A stretch of 64,000 nucleotides of DNA, from positions 42,700 to 106,699 of the forward strand of contig NZ_BMMP01000018.1 of NCBI RefSeq assembly GCF_014645895.1. Reading direction: 5' to 3'. The translations under genes were made by a program, and so were the position numbers. Positions 60,755 to 64,000 of this stretch are shown one piece after another; positions within the stretch are counted from its first letter, which is position 1; each line of letters begins with the position of its first letter. The notes beneath the pieces are model-generated. The model was not told the origin of the DNA, ran no database searches, and worked only from the letters and a program-made list of their open reading frames with translations. The stretch comes from Streptomyces daqingensis. GTDB taxonomy: Bacteria; Actinomycetota; Actinomycetes; Streptomycetales; Streptomycetaceae.

Positions 60755-61423
60755 CTAATTGAGCGAGGCGTCGTCCGGGTACGTGGCCACCATGGCCAGT
60801 TCGCTGCGCTGACGTCGCAGCACGGAGCGCCACAGCCGCTCGGGCGCCGGCGAGGAGACGTCCCCGGGTTCCGACTCCACCACGTACCACGCGCCCTCCG
60901 AGAGCTCCTTCTCCAGCTGCCCCGGCCCCCATCCGGCGTATCCGGCGAAGATCCTCAGCGAGCCCAGCTCGGCGGCCAGCAGCTCCGGCGGCGCCTCCAG
61001 GTCGACCAGGCCGATGGCGCCGTACACGCGCCTCCAGCCCAGCGGCCCGTCGCCCTCGTACCCGGGGCGGGCCTCGGGTGCCGGACCGGACCCCTCCCCG
61101 CGCCCGTCGCCGCTGTCGCCGCTCGCGGGATCACCGCCGGCGACGGCGCGACTGCCGTGCGCGGCCGGCACGACGGCGACGCCCAGCGCGGCGTCCAGCG
61201 ACACGGGCCCGCCCTGGAAGACGACGCCCGGCTCGCCGGCCAGCGCGGCCCACGGCTCGAGGATGTCGCTCACGTCGACGGGGGTCGGGCGGTTGAGCAC
61301 CACGCCCAGCGAGCCCTCACCGTCGTGGTCGAGCAGCAGCACCACCGCACGGTCGAAGTTCGGGTCAGCCAGCACCGGGGTCGCGACCAGCAGCCGCCCG
61401 GTGAGCGAAGACACCTCGGTCAT
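60755..61423 (-). CDS. YqgE/AlgH family protein
   Basis: A 222-residue UPF0301 (YqgE/AlgH) protein. The family blocks are LTGRLLVATPVLADPNFDRAVVLLL, GSLGVVLNRPTPVDVSDIL, VFQGGPVSLD and IFAGYAGWGPGQLEKEL. An Asp/Gly/Pro-rich insert of about 30 residues sits in the middle. The ATG at 61423 is natural; ORF extension upstream is not supported. AlgH was named for alginate regulation in Pseudomonas, but its biochemical role is unknown. Divergent from murA. Confidence 0.9.
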   Translation of the reverse strand: MTEVSSLTGRLLVATPVLADPNFDRAVVLLLDHDGEGSLGVVLNRPTPVDVSDILEPWAALAGEPGVVFQGGPVSLDAALGVAVVPAAHGSRAVAGGDPASGDSGDGRGEGSGPAPEARPGYEGDGPLGWRRVYGAIGLVDLEAPPELLAAELGSLRIFAGYAGWGPGQLEKELSEGAWYVVESEPGDVSSPAPERLWRSVLRRQRSELAMVATYPDDASLN

Positions 61424-61738
61424 GGCCCAATGATCCCGCAACCACGCCGTCCGTGGGAGCCAACGGCCGGATCGACCACCTCACATCAGGCATACGCCCA
61501 GCTCAGAGCTCTCAAGCAGGTCCGCTCCCGCAGCCGGCCCGCTCCGCAACTCGGTCACAAACGGCCGCTATCCACTCACACACCGTGAAAGTGTCCAACT
61601 GTGACGGTTCGCCTCTCTCCCAGCCCTTACGCGGCGGGGCGGGAGGGCCATTACGATGACCTTTTGCCCCATGACTGCTGAACCGGGCGGCAGAGCAACG
61701 CGCCCAGTCCCAAATCGTCTTCAGGAACGCGGAGATCC
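61424..61738. other. Divergent promoter region of yqgE-type gene and murA
   Basis: 315 bases with no gene. It must carry the murA promoter; I cannot fix the -10 and -35 elements with confidence. Confidence 0.4.
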
Positions 61739-63058
61739 ATGACCGACGACGTCCTGCTTGTTCACGGCGGCACCCCGCTCGACGGCGAGATCCGCGTCCG
61801 CGGCGCCAAGAACCTCGTTCCGAAGGCGATGGTGGCCGCGCTGCTGGGCAGCGAGCCCAGCCGTCTTCGCAACGTCCCCGACATCCGCGACGTCCGCGTC
61901 GTGCGCGGGCTCCTCCAGCTCCACGGCACGACGGTGACGGCGGGCGAGGAGACCGGCGAGCTCGTCCTCGACCCGTCCCACGTCGAGAGCGCCAACGTCG
62001 CCGACATCGACGCCCACGCGGGCTCGTCCCGCATCCCGATCCTCTTCTGCGGTCCGCTGCTGCACCGGCTCGGCCACGCCTTCATCCCCGGCCTGGGCGG
62101 CTGCGACATCGGCGGCCGCCCCGTCGACTTCCACTTCGACGTGCTGCGCCAGTTCGGCGCGACGATCGAGAAGCGCGCGGACGGCCAGTACCTGGAGGCG
62201 CCGCAGAGGCTGCGCGGTACGAAGATCCGGCTGCCCTACCCGTCGGTGGGCTCCACGGAGCAGGTGCTGCTCACCGCGGTCCTGGCCGAGGGCTCCACCG
62301 AGCTGAGCAACGCCGCGGTCGAGCCCGAGATCGAAGACCTCATCTGCGTCCTGCAGAAGATGGGCGCGATCATCTCGATGGACACCGACCGCACCATCCG
62401 CATCACCGGCGTCGACAAGCTCGGTGGGTACACGCACCGCGCGCTTCCCGACCGGCTGGAGGCGGCCTCCTGGGCGAGCGCCGCGCTCGCCACCGAGGGC
62501 CAGGTCTTCGTGCGGGGCGCCAGCCAGCGCGAGATGATGACGTTCCTCAACACCTTCCGCAAGGTCGGCGGCGCCTTCGAGGTGCTCGACGAGGGCATCC
62601 GCTTCTGGCACCCCGGCGGCCCGCTGAAGTCCATCGCGCTGGAGACGGACGTCCACCCGGGCTTCCAGACGGACTGGCAGCAGCCGCTCGTCGTCGCGCT
62701 CACCCAGGCCACGGGCCTGTCGATCGTCCACGAGACGGTCTACGAGTCCCGCCTCGGCTTCACCTCGGCGCTGAACCAGATGGGCGCCCACATCCAGCTC
62801 TACCGGGAATGCCTGGGCGGCTCGGCCTGCCGCTTCGGGCAGCGCAACTTCCTGCACTCCGCGGTCGTTTCCGGCCCGACGAGGCTGCAGGGGTCGGACC
62901 TGGTCATCCCCGACCTGCGCGGGGGCTTCTCGTATCTCATCGCGGCGCTCGCCGCGCAGGGCACGTCCCGCGTGCACGGCATCGACCTGATCAACCGCGG
63001 CTACGAGAACTTCATGAACAAGCTGGCGGAGCTGGGCGCGAAGGTGGAGCGCCCGTAG
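61739..63058 (+). CDS. murA: UDP-N-acetylglucosamine 1-carboxyvinyltransferase
   Basis: A 439-residue EPSP-synthase-fold enzyme that transfers enolpyruvate from PEP to UDP-GlcNAc, the first committed step of peptidoglycan synthesis in the cytoplasm. RVRGAKNLVPKAMVAALL opens the fold. The catalytic Cys122 is present in GLGGCDIGGRPVDFH, so it should be fosfomycin-sensitive, unlike mycobacterial MurA with Asp. Later blocks include YPSVGSTEQVLL, LPDRLEAASWASAA and DLRGGFSYLIAALAA. ATG 61739 follows GGAGATCC. A perfect palindrome terminates it. Confidence 0.95.
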   Translation: MTDDVLLVHGGTPLDGEIRVRGAKNLVPKAMVAALLGSEPSRLRNVPDIRDVRVVRGLLQLHGTTVTAGEETGELVLDPSHVESANVADIDAHAGSSRIPILFCGPLLHRLGHAFIPGLGGCDIGGRPVDFHFDVLRQFGATIEKRADGQYLEAPQRLRGTKIRLPYPSVGSTEQVLLTAVLAEGSTELSNAAVEPEIEDLICVLQKMGAIISMDTDRTIRITGVDKLGGYTHRALPDRLEAASWASAALATEGQVFVRGASQREMMTFLNTFRKVGGAFEVLDEGIRFWHPGGPLKSIALETDVHPGFQTDWQQPLVVALTQATGLSIVHETVYESRLGFTSALNQMGAHIQLYRECLGGSACRFGQRNFLHSAVVSGPTRLQGSDLVIPDLRGGFSYLIAALAAQGTSRVHGIDLINRGYENFMNKLAELGAKVERP

Positions 63059-63138
63059 CGCGTACGGTGCCGGGCGCGGCCGCCGTCGTGCGTACAGCAC
63101 GTCGTCCCGCGCGAAGCACATGTGAGAACGCACACGAA

Positions 63139-63170
63139 GGGGTGGTCACCCGGTACCGGGTGACCACCCC
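63139..63170. terminator. 32-bp perfect palindrome between murA and hup
   Basis: GGGGTGGTCACCCGGT and its exact complement directly joined, with no separate loop, between the convergent genes. It should stop transcription from both sides. Confidence 0.85.
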
Positions 63171-63214
63171 TCGCCGTACGTGCTCTGAAGCGGCCGTCGA
63201 CCGCTCCAAGCTGC

Positions 63215-63496
63215 TTACTTGCCCTTGGCGGCTTCCTTGAGCTTGGAGCCGGCCGACACCTTCACGCTGTAACCGGCCGGAATCTCGATCGGGTCGCCGG
63301 TCTGCGGGTTCCGCGCGGTGCGCGCCGCACGGTGAGTGCGCTCGAAGGTGAGGAAACCGGGGATGGTGACCTTCTCGTCGCCCTTGGAGACGACCTCGCC
63401 GACGGTCTCGGCGAGGGCGGCCAGAACGGCGTCGGCGTCCTTACGGGTCACCTCGGCGCGCTCGGACAGAGCGGCCACCAGCTCACTGCGGTTCAT
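63215..63496 (-). CDS. hup: HU-family histone-like DNA-binding protein
   Basis: A 93-residue HU protein that bends and compacts DNA as a homodimer. The HU signature is complete: NRSELVAALSERAEVTRKDADAVL, then GFLTFERTHRAARTARNPQTG with the DNA-inserting arm Pro in NPQTGDPI, and a basic C-terminal KVSAGSKLKEAAKGK. It is the short form with no Lys-rich histone-like tail. ATG 63496 has GGGAG upstream. Confidence 0.97.
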   Translation of the reverse strand: MNRSELVAALSERAEVTRKDADAVLAALAETVGEVVSKGDEKVTIPGFLTFERTHRAARTARNPQTGDPIEIPAGYSVKVSAGSKLKEAAKGK

Positions 63497-63925
63497 AACT
63501 CGTTACTCCCGTGTTCTTCTTGCCGATGAGGCGTGAGATCGAAGCCGATGCTGCCAGGGCCCTCGGACAGTCCCCTGACCAGGGTCTGTTTTCAGACCCT
63601 CCCGCCCCGTGGGGAACCCCCAGGAAATCCCCAGGAGATGTGTCCCGGAAATGCATCCTGCCCCTACGTGCCGCGGGAAAGCCAATCCGGCACCTGCTGA
63701 CAGCTGCGGAGTCACACGAGCGGCGGCGATGGCCTCGCTGCGCTGACGCCCCACAGGCTTGTGTCTGCCGCAACCCTAGAGGGGCCGTAGTGGCCCCGCA
63801 CCTCGCGACGCGCCGTGCTGCCTTGCGGCAGCGGGGCTCCGCGACGTCCGCCGGGATCGCTTCTGGCGATGAACTCACCGCGCCGTGAGTACCCGGTACG
63901 GACCGCTCAAACCGCCGGAACGGGC
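63497..63925. other. hup promoter region
   Basis: About 430 bases of leader with no credible gene. Several short G/C-rich repeats (CCCCAGGA-type units near 63615-63640) are visible; they may form leader hairpins. The IS end begins at about 63926. Confidence 0.35.
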
Positions 63926-64000
63926 TAGGGCGTGTCCGCAAAGTCATGTGGTGAGCCAGAGTTGTAGGCAGGCGATGGTGACCATGGCCTGGTAGTGGCG
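63926..64000 (-). mobile_element. Right-edge insertion sequence end (transposase C-terminus)
   Basis: TAGGGCGTGTCCGC at 63926 looks like a terminal inverted repeat. Inside, a minus-strand frame ends with RHYQAMVTIACLQLWLTT and a stop at 63944-63946, the type of C-terminus seen in IS5-group DDE transposases of Streptomyces. The rest of the element is outside the window, so intactness and family are uncertain. Confidence 0.65.

Noticed and set aside
1..64000. tRNA, rRNA, riboswitch and CRISPR arrays
   Set aside because: I looked for cloverleaf arms, conserved riboswitch cores and spaced repeats and found none that I could support.

Overview
The window is a high-G+C actinobacterial chromosome segment, almost certainly Streptomyces or a close relative. 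The evidence is the codon bias, the frequent GTG/TTG starts, an SsgA-like sporulation protein (SsgG type), paired XRE-DUF5753/DUF397 genes, and a gene order (permease, DUF2017, clpS, metalloprotease, two RDD proteins, ssgG, FAD oxidase, hpd, AsnC regulator, betaine ABC transporter, gdhA, helicase, xdh genes, hexosaminidase and sugar ABC transporter, murA, hup) typical of the conserved core chromosome of that genus. About 55 genes are supported.

Layout. 1-935: start of an APC amino-acid permease. 1391-4502: DUF2017-clpS divergent from an NAD-salvage pair, pncB and pncA. 4665-7718: a small unknown gene and a large secreted M6 metalloprotease. 8022-11912: a small membrane protein, two RDD membrane proteins and ssgG. 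12119-15683: a GlcD-type oxidase, hpd and a divergent Lrp/AsnC regulator. 15834-19780: a complete four-gene quaternary-amine (glycine betaine/choline-type) ABC operon with overlapping ends. 19817-25202: a membrane Lon-domain protein, an IclR regulator, glutamate dehydrogenase and a DEAH helicase. 25513-28423: a sulfur-linked group (YeiH-like exporter, cupin cysteine dioxygenase, LysR). 28512-32247: an MFS exporter, an alpha/beta hydrolase and an XRE/DUF2975 pair.

The accessory part runs from about 32.5 to 48.7 kb and is locally lower in G+C. It holds two type VII secretion (ESX)-related loci with no secretion ATPase or channel genes in view. The first (32620-36035) is a four-gene cassette: a WXG100-size protein, a WXG100-plus-hydrophobic pretoxin-like protein, and two unknown proteins. 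The second (41104-47635, minus strand) has a WXG100-size protein, a long substrate-like protein ending in a YxxxD motif, and three tandem mycosin proteases. Between the mycosins lie two decaying copies of the 3' end of the substrate gene, so the locus grew by tandem duplication. Between the two loci are nudix, DUF819 and XRE/DUF397 genes.

The right part holds a three-subunit xanthine-dehydrogenase-type operon (48909-54656). Its iron-sulfur subunit carries about 490 extra disordered residues, and a 190-bp MITE-like element sits between two of its genes. Next comes a chitobiose/GlcNAc-type operon (lipoprotein, two permeases, GH20 hexosaminidase; 55027-59993) with a DasR dre-like site upstream. 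Then follow DUF3039, YqgE/AlgH, murA, the HU gene and the end of an insertion sequence at the right edge.

Outside genes, the most striking signals are a 189-bp non-coding repeat present twice (13583-13771 and 23141-23329; 9 mismatches by eye), three helically spaced CAAGGTGC boxes between hpd and its divergent AsnC-type gene, and several long perfect terminator hairpins.
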